Shown here piece by piece: positions 26,892 to 37,627 of a DNA stretch of 64,000 bases. A program made the position numbers and the translations under genes. Where the stretch lies: assembly GCA_004009845.1 (NCBI GenBank), contig RMBW01000013.1, forward strand, positions 372,001 to 436,000, in the 5' to 3' direction. How positions within the stretch are numbered: the first letter of the stretch is position 1; every line of letters starts with the position of its first letter. The notes under the pieces were generated by a model that did not search any database, was not told the origin of the DNA, and worked only from the letters and a program-made list of their open reading frames with translations. Source of the DNA: Davidsoniella eucalypti. Taxonomy: Eukaryota; Ascomycota; Sordariomycetes; Microascales; Ceratocystidaceae.

Positions 26892-28529
26892 CTAATCTAG
26901 ATCCATAGCATCTGCTTCAATCTTGGGCTTGATGCCATTTGTTGATGGTAAGGCCACAGTCTCAACCCAATTTTTCTCCGCTCTATTACGTCTGAACCGC
27001 TCGGTGGCCGCTTCGTGTATGATAGCCTCATCATTAAGGCGTTCTTGGGTCTGGTCAGCCAGTTGCCGTATTTGAGACTTCGCTGCCTTGACGAACGTAG
27101 TCAACCAACTTTGATGTGCTTTACAGCGCTTCTTATCACACATGCCCGCCAATGCAAGCCTTCTATCCTTGTCATCATCTTCAACGTCTCCTTCATCGCC
27201 ATCCTTGGCAGCGTCAACTTGTAGTTGTTCAGAGAGCGGTGCTTGTAGTGTGTTGCCTGTAAAACAAGCTTGACCTTCATCGCTCTTGAGGAATTCGGCA
27301 AAGGCGGCTTCGACACATACTGAGTCTAGTCGGTTATCGTATCCGCATATATCATTGGCGAAATAGCCGGCGGCAACAGCGGTTTTGTAGCGATCACCAG
27401 CGCGTTCGAGAAGGATGAGCATTTGTTCGTACAATGCGCTTTCATCGGCATACGCCTTGCGGTCTGCAGCTAGCTCGGCAAGTAAGGACTCTTCCTCGTT
27501 TGTGAATGGAATCTTCTCTTCAGACTCCTCGTCGTTGTTAGCCTCAAATGGCCGACGGAATAGCTTATACGTGCCGGTCTCTTCGTCAACATAGCCCAGA
27601 CCAGACGCGATTATGCCGAGTAGATCTTCTCGTGAGAACCTTCCAATTACTGACGGAGGTATAGTCGATTCTGCAGGCATAAGATAAATAATGTCTTCCC
27701 ACCACCGTTGACAATGGTCTTCTGAGCAGAAATTGGAGTTCTCGCCATCTGTAGGTATGCCATCAGTCGTAGATGTGGCCGAAACAAGATAACTTCGTGC
27801 CGGCTTTTGACAGCCATCCAATGAGCACATCTTTTTGAAGCGTGTGACGAATAAGTCGTCGTCCGCACAACGGGGACACACGAACATTTCAATGAGACTT
27901 TCTCCAATTTCCTTTTCCATATTGATGCATTCACCATGGAACCAATCCTCACACTTCTCACAGCAAATCATCCAACGATGATCGTCTCGGCCTGAACATA
28001 AACAGTATGTTCCCGGGTCATCACTATCACCGCCGCCCAACGCCGAGCCAGCTCGTGCGCCTGGCTCTAAATGTCCAGTGCCAGGCGAGATCCCGTTGAC
28101 AGCACCCGATGGCTTGTTTTTAGGACGGCGTGTTGTTGTGGTGACAACAGACGAAGAAGGTGTATTCTTTGTTGCTACCGTAGCAGCAACGGTCTTTGGA
28201 CGCTTGGCAGGCATTGACGTCGTAAGAGAACCTGCTGGTGGTTTCTTGGTAGCCGCACCCTTCTTCTTGGCTGGCCCTTTCTTAGTCGGCGCACTTGTTG
28301 CTGATGGTGTGATAACAGGCTTGGCATCCACGACACTGGCTAGATCATCGCCCAGTTGGCTGGCGGTTGTACTAAAAGCAGCCGGCGACGCAGCAGTTAT
28401 GGATGACGCGAGCTCCGAGTCAAACGATAACGGATCAATAGCAATGCTATCTGCACCAGTGACCTCAGGGAAGAGTTCAAGGTGCTCATATTCGGCAAGG
28501 ACCGTAGACGGCAACTCGTCTAGATCCAT
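26892..28529 (-). CDS. SPP1: PHD-finger protein, Set1/COMPASS subunit Spp1 (CFP1/CXXC1-like)
   Basis: Reads H3K4 methylation and supports Set1/COMPASS, acting in the nucleus. Uninterrupted frame of 545 residues from the ATG at 28529; the open frame continues upstream for 41 codons, but with no ATG. Residues 60-165 are basic and low complexity with KKK and KRPK runs, likely a nuclear localisation or DNA-contact region. The PHD finger at 176-221 shows C176, C178, C190, C193, H198, C201, C218 and C221, in a C4HC3 pattern, with the aromatic residues W186 and W196. A second Cys set, C235/C240 and C268/C273 around RWWEDI, matches the extended zinc-binding region seen after the PHD in Spp1/CFP1 proteins. 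The C-terminal part is acidic then helical, with another Cys/His pair (CDKKRCKAH). Its start faces that of SCO1. Confidence 0.9.
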   Translation of the reverse strand: MDLDELPSTVLAEYEHLELFPEVTGADSIAIDPLSFDSELASSITAASPAAFSTTASQLGDDLASVVDAKPVITPSATSAPTKKGPAKKKGAATKKPPAGSLTTSMPAKRPKTVAATVATKNTPSSSVVTTTTRRPKNKPSGAVNGISPGTGHLEPGARAGSALGGGDSDDPGTYCLCSGRDDHRWMICCEKCEDWFHGECINMEKEIGESLIEMFVCPRCADDDLFVTRFKKMCSLDGCQKPARSYLVSATSTTDGIPTDGENSNFCSEDHCQRWWEDIIYLMPAESTIPPSVIGRFSREDLLGIIASGLGYVDEETGTYKLFRRPFEANNDEESEEKIPFTNEEESLLAELAADRKAYADESALYEQMLILLERAGDRYKTAVAAGYFANDICGYDNRLDSVCVEAAFAEFLKSDEGQACFTGNTLQAPLSEQLQVDAAKDGDEGDVEDDDKDRRLALAGMCDKKRCKAHQSWLTTFVKAAKSQIRQLADQTQERLNDEAIIHEAATERFRRNRAEKNWVETVALPSTNGIKPKIEADAMDLD

Positions 28530-29031
28530 TAGAGGTTGGCTGATATATAAATAATCAGGCTTGAATCTATAACGCAGAACAAACTGAACACAGGAAAATT
28601 GGATTTTGGTAGTACAAATCTGAAACCGATAACAACCTAAAAAAGTGCGCAATAAGATGAGATATCAAGAAAATGAGTTTGATAAAAAAAGAATTAAAAT
28701 AGACGTGATACCAAAAATCATTAGGGGTTATGGAAAGGCGGTCGTTAAAGCTGCGTTTTGCAAGTGGCCAAGTAAAACCCTTGAGCATGCTTTGCTGTGT
28801 TAACCCTTATTTATATTTCGGTAAATATATTCGGTGAGCTACTAGCTCGGCTGATCTACGGCGTAACAAATACTGTAAGTCTTTGGTATCTTACAACAGA
28901 GTTTTTGTAAGGCCAATTGACCATTTATTCCGAGTAATACCATCAGCTTTGATGTTGAAGATTTAGGGATCACCATATTACTTTTTCAATTGTGGTAATA
29001 TCGAGCATCGAACTCCCTCTAGCACCCAAAA
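28530..29031. promoter_or_regulatory. Divergent upstream region between the SPP1-like and SCO1 genes
   Basis: About 500 bp separates the two start codons, so promoter elements may be shared. The sequence is AT-rich. A TTCGATG motif on the minus strand near 29005 looks like a T-loop, but the rest of a tRNA is absent. No core promoter element is assigned. Confidence 0.4.
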
Positions 29032-29948
29032 ATGCCCTTTTCAGATTCTTTCCGCGCGGCGTCGCGTGTGTCAGTTTCAATGGCAATTCCCAAACAAATA
29101 GCCGGGTTTGCTTCTCGTTCAGCGGCTGTCCGCTCCCAGTTATTGCGTCCAACAACTGTCAACAACCTCAGATCATGCGCCATACAGAAGCAACAAGCGC
29201 GCGGAGCTAAGTCCATGAGTGAGATCAAGAGCCGTATGCGTTTTGGTGTAAGTCATTACTTTCAAGCTATCATGCTTTTCTACCTAGAGCTAACTTTTGG
29301 CCAATATAGCCTTTCTCATGGCAGGCTGGTGTGCTATGCTTGATCACGCTTGGTGGTCTTATGGTCTACTTTGAGAACGAAAAGAAGCGCATGCATCAAA
29401 AGCGTGTGGCAGATGCCAACAAGCAGATCGGTCGGCCTAAGATTGGTGGTCCCTTCGAGCTTCTAGATCAGAACAACAAGCTCTTCTCTAGTGAGGACCT
29501 TAAAGGCCACTATTCGCTGATGTACTTTGGCTTCACGCACTGCCCCGACATCTGCCCTGAGGAGCTAGATAAGATGGCAGAGATGTTGAATATTCTAGAG
29601 ACCAAGACTCCAGGTGCTGTCGTACCTGTGTTCATCACTTGTGATCCAGCGCGTGATGGCCCTGCCGAAATGAAGAGCTATCTGGCTGAGTTCCATCCTA
29701 AGCTAGTCGGGTTGACTGGTACTTACGAGCAGATCAAGGCTGTCTGCAAGTCTTACCGTGTGTATTTCAGCACACCCAGCAAGGTGCAGCCAGGCGAGGA
29801 TTATCTTGTCGACCACAGCATCTACTTCTACCTCATGGATCCCGAGGGTGACTTTGTCGAAGCTTTAGGTCGTCAACACTCACCGCAGGCCGCGGCGGAA
29901 ATCATTCAAGGGCATATCAAAGATTGGGCTGGCCAAAAGAAGTTCTAA
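29032..29948 (+). CDS. SCO1: Sco1, mitochondrial copper chaperone for cytochrome c oxidase
   Basis: Delivers copper to the CuA site of cytochrome oxidase subunit 2 at the mitochondrial inner membrane. Exons 29032-29247 and 29310-29948 join in phase 0 (intron of 62 nt, donor GTAAGT) to 284 residues, the usual fungal Sco1 length. The first 60 or so residues are rich in Arg, Ser and Ala with no acidic cluster beyond the start, as in a matrix-targeting presequence. One membrane segment lies at about 76-93 (WQAGVLCLITLGGLMVYF). The thioredoxin-like domain follows, with the copper ligands C150 and C154 in HCPDIC and H241 in VDHSIYF. The first ATG was chosen; M17 is a possible alternative that would leave a shorter presequence. 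All key residues are present, so it should be functional. Confidence 0.95.
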
Positions 29949-30399
29949 AATAGGTCGTATGTATAAAAACGTTCATCGTGACTCTAGATAGAGAAGAACG
30001 ACCTGCCAGTGGCTGGCACTGTGTCAACACTATGTACAACAGACTCTGTACCATTACACAATTTCAATGAAATCGCATTTTCTCCTCTACCATTTCTAAA
30101 TTTCTATACTCTAATCAAGAGCTCCATGTATATCATCGTATTCTCCTTATCTTTCGGCGGAGAAATTGGGGTTCACTAAGTGGTCCCAAATGAGAATCCC
30201 GGTTGGTGCATAAACCCGGTATCGGCATGATAAGAGGGCCCCATACCACAACATAACCCATCACAGTCAATATATTAACTCAAGTATCAGCGAACCTGAT
30301 TAAGACTGTGTTTTCTCCATTGCGACACGACATATATCTCGTTAAATATCGCCATTTCAAACTACGTGATCAACTATCATAAAACACCACAAAGCCAAC
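29949..30399. other. Intergenic region between SCO1 and the HAD hydrolase gene
   Basis: This 450-bp spacer contains the 3' region of SCO1 and the promoter of the next gene. Nothing coding was seen. Confidence 0.5.
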
Positions 30400-31837
30400 A
30401 TGTGGCCAGTAGTCACCTCAGCAGTCCGCCGTACAGTAACGGCCGTCCCCAAACCGGGACTAGCCCAATCGAGCCTTAACCCGCGCGCCGTCAGTCATCG
30501 CCTTGTTCCGGTATATGTCAACAAGGCGCCATTGTCTTCTCGAAGTTTCACTACCAAGAATTCGTTATCTCCTAATAAGCAACCTACATTCGCCTTCGCA
30601 TTTGAGTAAGCTACTACTACCACGCATCACCCCGTAATACAGCTTTTATATATGACAAGCTAAGATTACTGATTGTTTCTCTCCTCATCATTCTGTGTGT
30701 ATGATAGTATCGATGGAGTCTTGCTACATGTAGCCGAACCCATCCCCGGTGCTGCTGAGTCATTGCAGTTTCTGAACGACAATAACATCCCGTTCATACT
30801 GCTAACAAACGGTGGTGGAAAGCTCGAGTCAGACCGCGTTGCGGACCTTACCAATAAGCTAGGAGTGAAGATCTCTACTGAGAACTTCGTTCAATCGCAT
30901 ACCCCATTTCGTGAACTAGTTCATAAGGCTGATGGACTGAAAGACAAGATCATTCTGGTTACGGGGTCTGATGCTAACAAGTGCAGACATATCGCCGAAG
31001 CGTGAGTAAAAACTATATATGAGGATACTCTGTGCATACTAAATGCTAATATAAATCTCTAGCTATGGGTTCCAGAACGTGGTCACCCCCGCTGATCTCA
31101 TGGCCGCCAACCCGACCATATTCCCCTTTGAAAGACTAATGAAGGAGGTTTACGACGGCACATGGAGGAAACTTCCCAAGCCTCTCTATAGCCCTGGCAT
31201 GCCCGAAGCTGACGCACTTAAGATTGATGCTGTATTTGTATTCAACGATCCCCGTGACTGGTCGGTAGATATACAAATTATCACCGATATCTTACAGTCA
31301 CACAATGGTATTGTAGGAACTTATGCGCCGACGAATGGCGACCCTTCCCTTCCAAACCACGGCTGGCAAGCTCCCGGCTCGCCTCCCATCTACTTTTCTA
31401 ACCCAGATCTTCTCTGGGCCGCACAGTATCACCAGCCGCGATTCGGCCAAGGTGCTTTCCAAGCTTCCCTAGACGGTGTCTGGCGCGCCATCACAGGTGG
31501 CCATGCGCTTAAGCGCACCGTTATCGGAAAGCCACATCACCTCACATATACCTATGCGGAAGGTGTGCTTAACCGTCACCGCGCACATCTCACTACCGAT
31601 GCCCCTACGGCGCCCCTGCGCAATGTGTATATGGTCGGAGACAACCCGGAAAGCGATATTCGTGGTGCCAACGAATATAAGAGCAAGGACGGAGCAAAGT
31701 GGGCATCTTTACTAGTGCGCACAGGCGTGTGGAGCGAGAGTAGAGGCCCGCCAGCGTATACGCCGACGGCCATTGTTGCAGATGTGCGCGAGGCGGTGAG
31801 ATGGGCACTGCAGCGTGAAGGTGTGACTGGCCTTTAG
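30400..31837 (+). CDS. HAD-superfamily hydrolase, CECR5/YKR070W (HDHD5) type, probably mitochondrial
   Basis: Member of the IIA-type HAD phosphatase-like group; the physiological substrate of this branch is not known, and yeast YKR070W is mitochondrial. Exons 30400-30605, 30708-31001 and 31063-31837 join in frame to 424 residues. The N-terminal 65 residues are rich in Arg, Ser, Thr and Pro with very few acidic residues, consistent with mitochondrial import. HAD motif I is FAFDIDGVLL, with the nucleophile D69 and acid D71; it is split by intron 1 inside the D69 codon. Motif II is ILLTNGGG. The C-terminal motif GDNPESDIRGAN supplies the metal-binding aspartates. Introns are 102 and 61 nt. All catalytic positions expected in an active HAD enzyme are present. 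Confidence 0.92.
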
Positions 31838-34235
31838 ATGTGATAGAGGCCTCCTGTTTCATAATATATACTTCTTTTTCGTTTTGCATGCAAAATATAT
31901 ATAGCGTAACATCCCATAAGCATTTCCAGTTTCTCCCTGTATATGTACGCTGACCTCTAGCACATCTACGACTTTTTTTTTTTTCCTTGTATCTTGCCAG
32001 TCGCTTTGCCGCTAATAGAACATATCATATTGCTAAGAATAAAGACCCAACAGGACGGTCTAGGCCCGGCCGAATAGCATCAAAGCTATGATATAGCCTG
32101 ACGTCGGTATTGTTGAGTTCACGCTGCATATGCGTGAAAGAGGATATTGTCTTTGTTCAGGCGTCGTTGTTCAGGTCACCGCGACGTCTAAGTGTTATAC
32201 TCCGTCCGGGCCTCTATTTTTTTTTTTTTGGCCTAGTAGTTCGTTTGAAGAATACCTAGACCACTCCGCAGGGGTCCGTTCTACATTTTATGTCAAGGAT
32301 ATCTTCTCTCCAAGTTGTCTCGGTAGCAGTTTTGGGCAACAGGTCAAATGTACAACTTGTTAACATGTAGTAGACTGATTCCATCCGTTAGTGTCATTTC
32401 TGACTGCAACGTCGGCCAGGGACGGAAAAAACTTGCTTAAGTAAATGTAGCTCAAAGGACGGCTGGGATTCTTTAAGTCACCCATCGCCATTGCGTTGTT
32501 CGCTTAAAGCTTGACTTTGGCCGTTTATGTGCGCCAAGAAAATTAAAAGTGGTCGGTCACAGGCATATGAGCGTGATAATCCCAACAAAAAAATGGAAGC
32601 TACATAGGGTTCTATACTTTATTAACCCTAATATACTGACGTCATGGAGACTTTGAGACAGCTGTCACATGATTTCACTTTACTCTGCCGTCTTTACTCA
32701 TTGCGGCAAAGTAGTGCATTAGTAGGCGAGAGCCGCTTCGTTACCAGAGAGAGCGAAAGAGACATCTTGCAGCGAAGCACAGCATTGACGAGGAACTGAC
32801 GTGAGGGCGACCTAGATTGAGCAGAGATCAAGCTACATAAATGCAACGCAAAGGCGATATAGCACCGCGATAGAACACGGTGGATTGTAATCGAAGAAAG
32901 TCTCAAAGACGATTGACCCAATGTGCAGCGGCCTGGCTTTCACATGCAATGTTCTGGCATATTGGATGGGATGGTTGCAAAGCCTAATCGGGCATAATTC
33001 AAGATTTCTGTTGGGGAAAAAAAGTTAGTTGACATGGTGATTTATTTGGCATGTGAAAGAGGGCCATCGCCTACAGCGCATTTCTGCTCAATTGTATGGA
33101 AACGGATAGACAATCTTGTTGATGATTTTGATATCTTAATATATATGAAGGCTGCTTGATAAAGAATGAACTGCTACATAGCCTCCCGTTATATTCATTC
33201 CAGAGCAATTGCCTCCCTTTCGACAGATTGCTAAATTGCCGGTATTTGCTTGCTTTCCCACATGAGCAACTGCCAAAACTGGCACAGTATCGTTCCTTCC
33301 CGGTACTAGACTGAGCACTGGTACAATCGGCCCCTCTATGATAAGGCGTCAGTCAGTTTCAGTTCATTATCGCAGTTCTAGCTTCACATAGTCTTGCTAT
33401 TTTTTGAGATCATTTTTACTGGTCTTTAAATGCCGCTAGTCGTCTTTGTCCCATCACCTAAAAACTCGGAACGCCCGTTGCATTTCTGTTTTGGTTCACC
33501 GAGTCAGATAGCATAGAATCGCACGGAATTCTATTATCAGTGGGCAGAAACTGCCGCTGTCTCTCCAGTAGTAGGCAAAACAACAACAAAGGCCGTCCAA
33601 GACGTCGCCGATGCCACCCTATTTCGGACCACACCCCAAGCGTCTTATCATCTCTCATTTTGAGGCCGCCCTTTTCCGCTTTATTTTCTTCGTTTCGTCA
33701 CGCCTATCGACAATCAGCAAATAGCATTCTGCAGCCTGCCATACACAAAGTCGCCAGCAAGCCCTCGATTCGGCTTTTGTTCCATATCAGCATTGCTCTC
33801 CCCTGCCTGGGTTTTATATATATATATCTTCGCAGTAGATGTTGGCGTTCACCTCCTGTGGCTGACTCGAACAGGCATTGATAATAGCACGAGGTGTAAC
33901 CTGGAAATTGTACGCTAGTCGTTTTCCAATTCTCTTCAAGAACCCCCCACGTCACGCGACACCTGTTGCTGTTGTCTCTGTTTGACATTCTCCCTTTGGC
34001 CTGCCAGTAGCCATAGCCGTTAGCCAAACCAGACGCTGCTCTTTGCACCTTTTGTCCTGCTGATACAATACCATAGTCGAATTCGAATCCCTTACTCATC
34101 CACTCCTTCCGGCCGACCTACCAGTACACACCCACTCATCCATCCATCCATTCGTATTTATTATTCTAGACATCTTCTTTTGTTCTTCTGCCATCCGCTC
34201 TAATTACGGCAACTTGCATTCATTGTGCTACAGCC
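31838..34235. other. Intergenic region between the HAD gene and choline kinase
   Basis: No gene was recognised. The region contains short T runs near 31974 and 32218, a TAACCCTAA box at about 32623 and a (TA)6 run near 33815. The last few hundred bases are pyrimidine-rich, as fungal promoters and 5' leaders often are. Confidence 0.5.
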
Positions 34236-37200
34236 ATGGACCCCGTTGATACCCATCCGCATCCTGTGAGTGGCTCACAAATCGTCCCCAGCAACGCCGT
34301 TGTTAGTGGAAAAACCAGCTCGCAAGTCTCTGATAAGCCAAGCAAAGGTAAGCCAGCCTAGCAACTGACCCTCGTCCTTTCTCGCTTCGTTTGTCTCTTA
34401 TCTATGTCACACTACATACCATTCAACACCACCCACCACCCACCACCCATACACAATTATTCGCCGCATTTCAGCTTGCTAGATCTGCGTCAATCTCTCC
34501 TCTACAGTACATTGCGACTGGTCTGATTTACACGCCCACCATCTTTCCCCGTACCTGGATTTTTGCTCGACTCTCTGCATCATGATAGTAGTAGCCCTTT
34601 GTTTTGGAGTCGTAGTGCCATTATCATTGCATTAGTCTTCTCTAGTAGCAATGGCATCCTTAGTCTAAAGCTCAAAACCTCCTGCCCCAGATCCGCCGGC
34701 CTGGTTAACTCCCACTCCTCCCCCAGCCATTGGGACCTTGTTTCCCCAGTCTGGCTCAAGTTGAGCTTGTTCAGGGGGGTAGAACAAAAAAGGCCACCAA
34801 AATGGGGGGCTTACAAAGACCACCGGGATTTGTACTCAGGAAGGGGGGTGGTGTCGCTTCGGAAGCACTATCCATCGCCTTGTGTTAGCACCAAAGCCGT
34901 TATCCATTGGCCACCCTTTCATTGGTCAGTCGTTCTTTATTCAGGTCTATTGTTTTTTGTCTGGCAGCCTAAACTACTCTCGTGCTTTCATCTACTGTGA
35001 GGTGATCAGGATTACTATTTAGACCTTAGCTTCCCCCCATCCTACCTCATATCCCTCTCGCTTGCCTTTTTATCTTCTTATCACCCAAGAATCACTGGCT
35101 TCTGATAGATAGAGATAAATACCACTACTAGGACACAAACTACCATAGAATTGACCTTCCACTAACCACAATATCCCTTTTCTGTTTACTCTTTCCGCAG
35201 CCGTTCAGATTGCAGACCCTGAAACCTTTCAATTTGCGGAAGCCGAGTCTTGGCCTAAAGAGGAATCCACTTCAAAGAAACAGTTTAGAGCTGGTCTTGG
35301 TGATCGTCGTCTTAGCGGCAGAATGCCGTCTGTTGCCTCTCTTTCCCTTTCATCTCCAGGACCCGGTTCTACCGTCCTGGATTCGTCTATCTCGGCGTAC
35401 ACCATGGCCGTCGGCTCCGGCCAGGGTCTCGACGATGCTACGGTAGCTGCCGTTGCCGCCGCTGCTGCTTCTGTAGTCAACGGTCCTAACGGCCATGTTG
35501 CCCTCTCCAGTCATGGCGCCAAGACCCCTCAGAATCCTCACCGGCATCGTGTGCCTAAGGCAACCGAGCGACTTCTTGCTCAGGTTGCCGAGTGGCTAGA
35601 GCATGAGAAAGCTAAAGCTGAACGCCGCAAGACTCATGCGAAAGTCCCCCGTCGTCGTTCTCCACGCAGCAATAACAATGATCTCCCATGCACTCCGAAC
35701 GAGCTTCCCGCCCCAGCACTGTCCAACGAAACCGCCATTTCTCGACCTCGATCTAGCTCTATGGATTCCCAAGCCAGTGACGATGTTTCTCTAGATCGCC
35801 TACAGCGCATCATTGAAGACAACGTATCAGCCCTTGGCCTTGCACAGGTTCCCGTTTTCACTCCTCGTCTAGGTCGCCGCCCATCACGCCGTAAGGTCGT
35901 GGTGCGTACCAACTCTTCCGATACTGAATTTGTAGATGGTGATGTCATTGTTCCCTCTTGTGATGGTGTACTCGATGTCAGCAAGACCTTGGCTTATTCT
36001 GGAGGTGAAGCTTCAGCTACTGGCGTCAGTACTGAGGGGTTTTCTTCCAAGCACAAGGAAAAGGAACGGCTAGCGTGGATTAGCTTCAAGAACGAAATCA
36101 TCCGTCTCACACATACTTTGAAGCTCAAAGGCTGGCGTCGTGTCCCGCTAGACAGTGGTGATAAGATATCTGTCGAGCGTATTAGCGGTGCCCTAACCAA
36201 TGCTGTATACATGGTCTCTCCGCCTGCCGAGCTTCCACCTACCTCTGACGCCTCTACAGCCAACCCAACTATACGCAGACCCCCACCGAAGCTACTTCTT
36301 CGTGTCTATGGTCCTCAAGCTCTAATCGACCGTGAAACTGAACTTGCCGTTTTACGTCGTCTTGCGCGCAAGAAAATCGGACCTCGTCTTCTTGGAACAT
36401 TCCAAAACGGTCGGTTCGAGGAGTTCTTAAACGCCAATCCACTTCGTCCCCAGAGCCTACGCGAGCCAATCACATCTCAACAGATTGCTAAGCGTATGCG
36501 CGAACTACACAAAGGTATCGACCTTCTTCCCGCGGAACGTGTAAGTGGCCCTGCAGTTTTCAACAACTGGGATAAGTGGCAGGATTCGGTGGAAAAGCTC
36601 ATCGTCGCACTTGATCAACGCTACGAACTTGTACGAGACAGAGTGGAAACTGAAAAACTCTCACCTGCCGATAACTGGATGAAGCACGGCTATGTGTGTG
36701 GTGTTGAATGGCCCAAGTTCCGTGACATGGTCCGCAAACACCGCGAGTATGTAGAAAAGGTGTATGGATCCAAACAAGCACTTCAAGAGTCGCTAGTTTT
36801 CTGTCATAACGATGTAAGTTGTCATAAGCCATCATCATCCACTCACTTTTCAGTATCTAAGGCTAACATCTAAAAAGACGCAATATGGAAACATTCTACG
36901 TATCGAGACAGACAACCAAAAGTCGCCACTTCTCCAGCCTGCAAACAAGCACAAGCAACTAGTCGTTATCGATTTTGAATATGCTGCTGCCAACGTTCCC
37001 GGCTTGGATATCGCCAACCACTTCACCGAGTGGACTTACAACTATCATGATAGCTCTTCACCTCACAAATGTACCACAACTGCCTACCCCAATCGTGAGG
37101 AGCAAGCGCGCTTCATCCGAGCTTATATTGAGCATAGCCCCGAGTTCCCGCGCAGTGGTACTACACCACGCATGACTCCACTCGACTCGTTAACCAACAC

Positions 37201-37627
37201 CCCTCATCTAGCTCCCATGTCATCATCAGCTTCTATTGTTGATTTCATGCTTGATGCTCGTTCAAACCTACCTACGCCTTTGACCGCAGCATCAAAAGAG
37301 GATCTCTCTCTTGTGCCACGTGATGAAGAATCAGACAAGCACGTTAAAGAGCTCGCGGACGAGACTCTTCTGTGGCGCGCAAGCAACAGCGCCCAGTGGG
37401 TTGCGTGGGGCATCGTTCAAGCCAAAGTTGAAACTGCAGCTGAGGAAAACGACGAGAAGAAGTCAGACAATGGAGAGGAAGGTGAGGAAGACGAACAGTT
37501 TGATTACCTTGGGTACGCACAGGACAGAGCGATGTTCTTCTGGGGAGACTGCGTGGTTCTGGGGCTAGTCAAGAAGGAGGAACTTCCCGAGAGTCTACGT
37601 AAGCGTATAAAGGTAGTACCTTACTAA
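34236..37627 (+). CDS. CKI1: Choline kinase
   Basis: Phosphorylates choline with ATP, the first step of the CDP-choline branch of phosphatidylcholine synthesis. Exons 34236-34347, 35201-36813 and 36878-37627 give 824 residues. The kinase core is preceded by a long Ser/Pro-rich N-terminal extension typical of Pezizomycotina choline kinases. The middle contains SDTEFVDGDVIVPSCD and then the kinase N-lobe from about residue 285 (GWRRVPLDSGDKISVERISGALTNAVY). Brenner's motif is HND with D575, the last codon of exon 2, followed by TQYGN. The choline kinase motif VIDFEYAAANVPGLDIANHFTEW contains D607. An acidic linker rich in Glu and Asp lies before the final FDYLGYAQDRAMFFWGD block. Intron 1 is 853 nt, far longer than the rest here, and intron 2 is 64 nt with a purine-rich acceptor (AAAAAG). 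Ethanolamine kinase lies about 14 kb downstream. Confidence 0.93.

Noticed and set aside
28990..29030. TTCGATG T-loop-like string on the minus strand upstream of SCO1
   Set aside because: No A-box or acceptor partner at the right distance, and the T-arm has only three pairs.
33860..33880. TTCGAGT T-loop-like string on the minus strand
   Set aside because: The stem has a mismatch and there is no A-box upstream on that strand.
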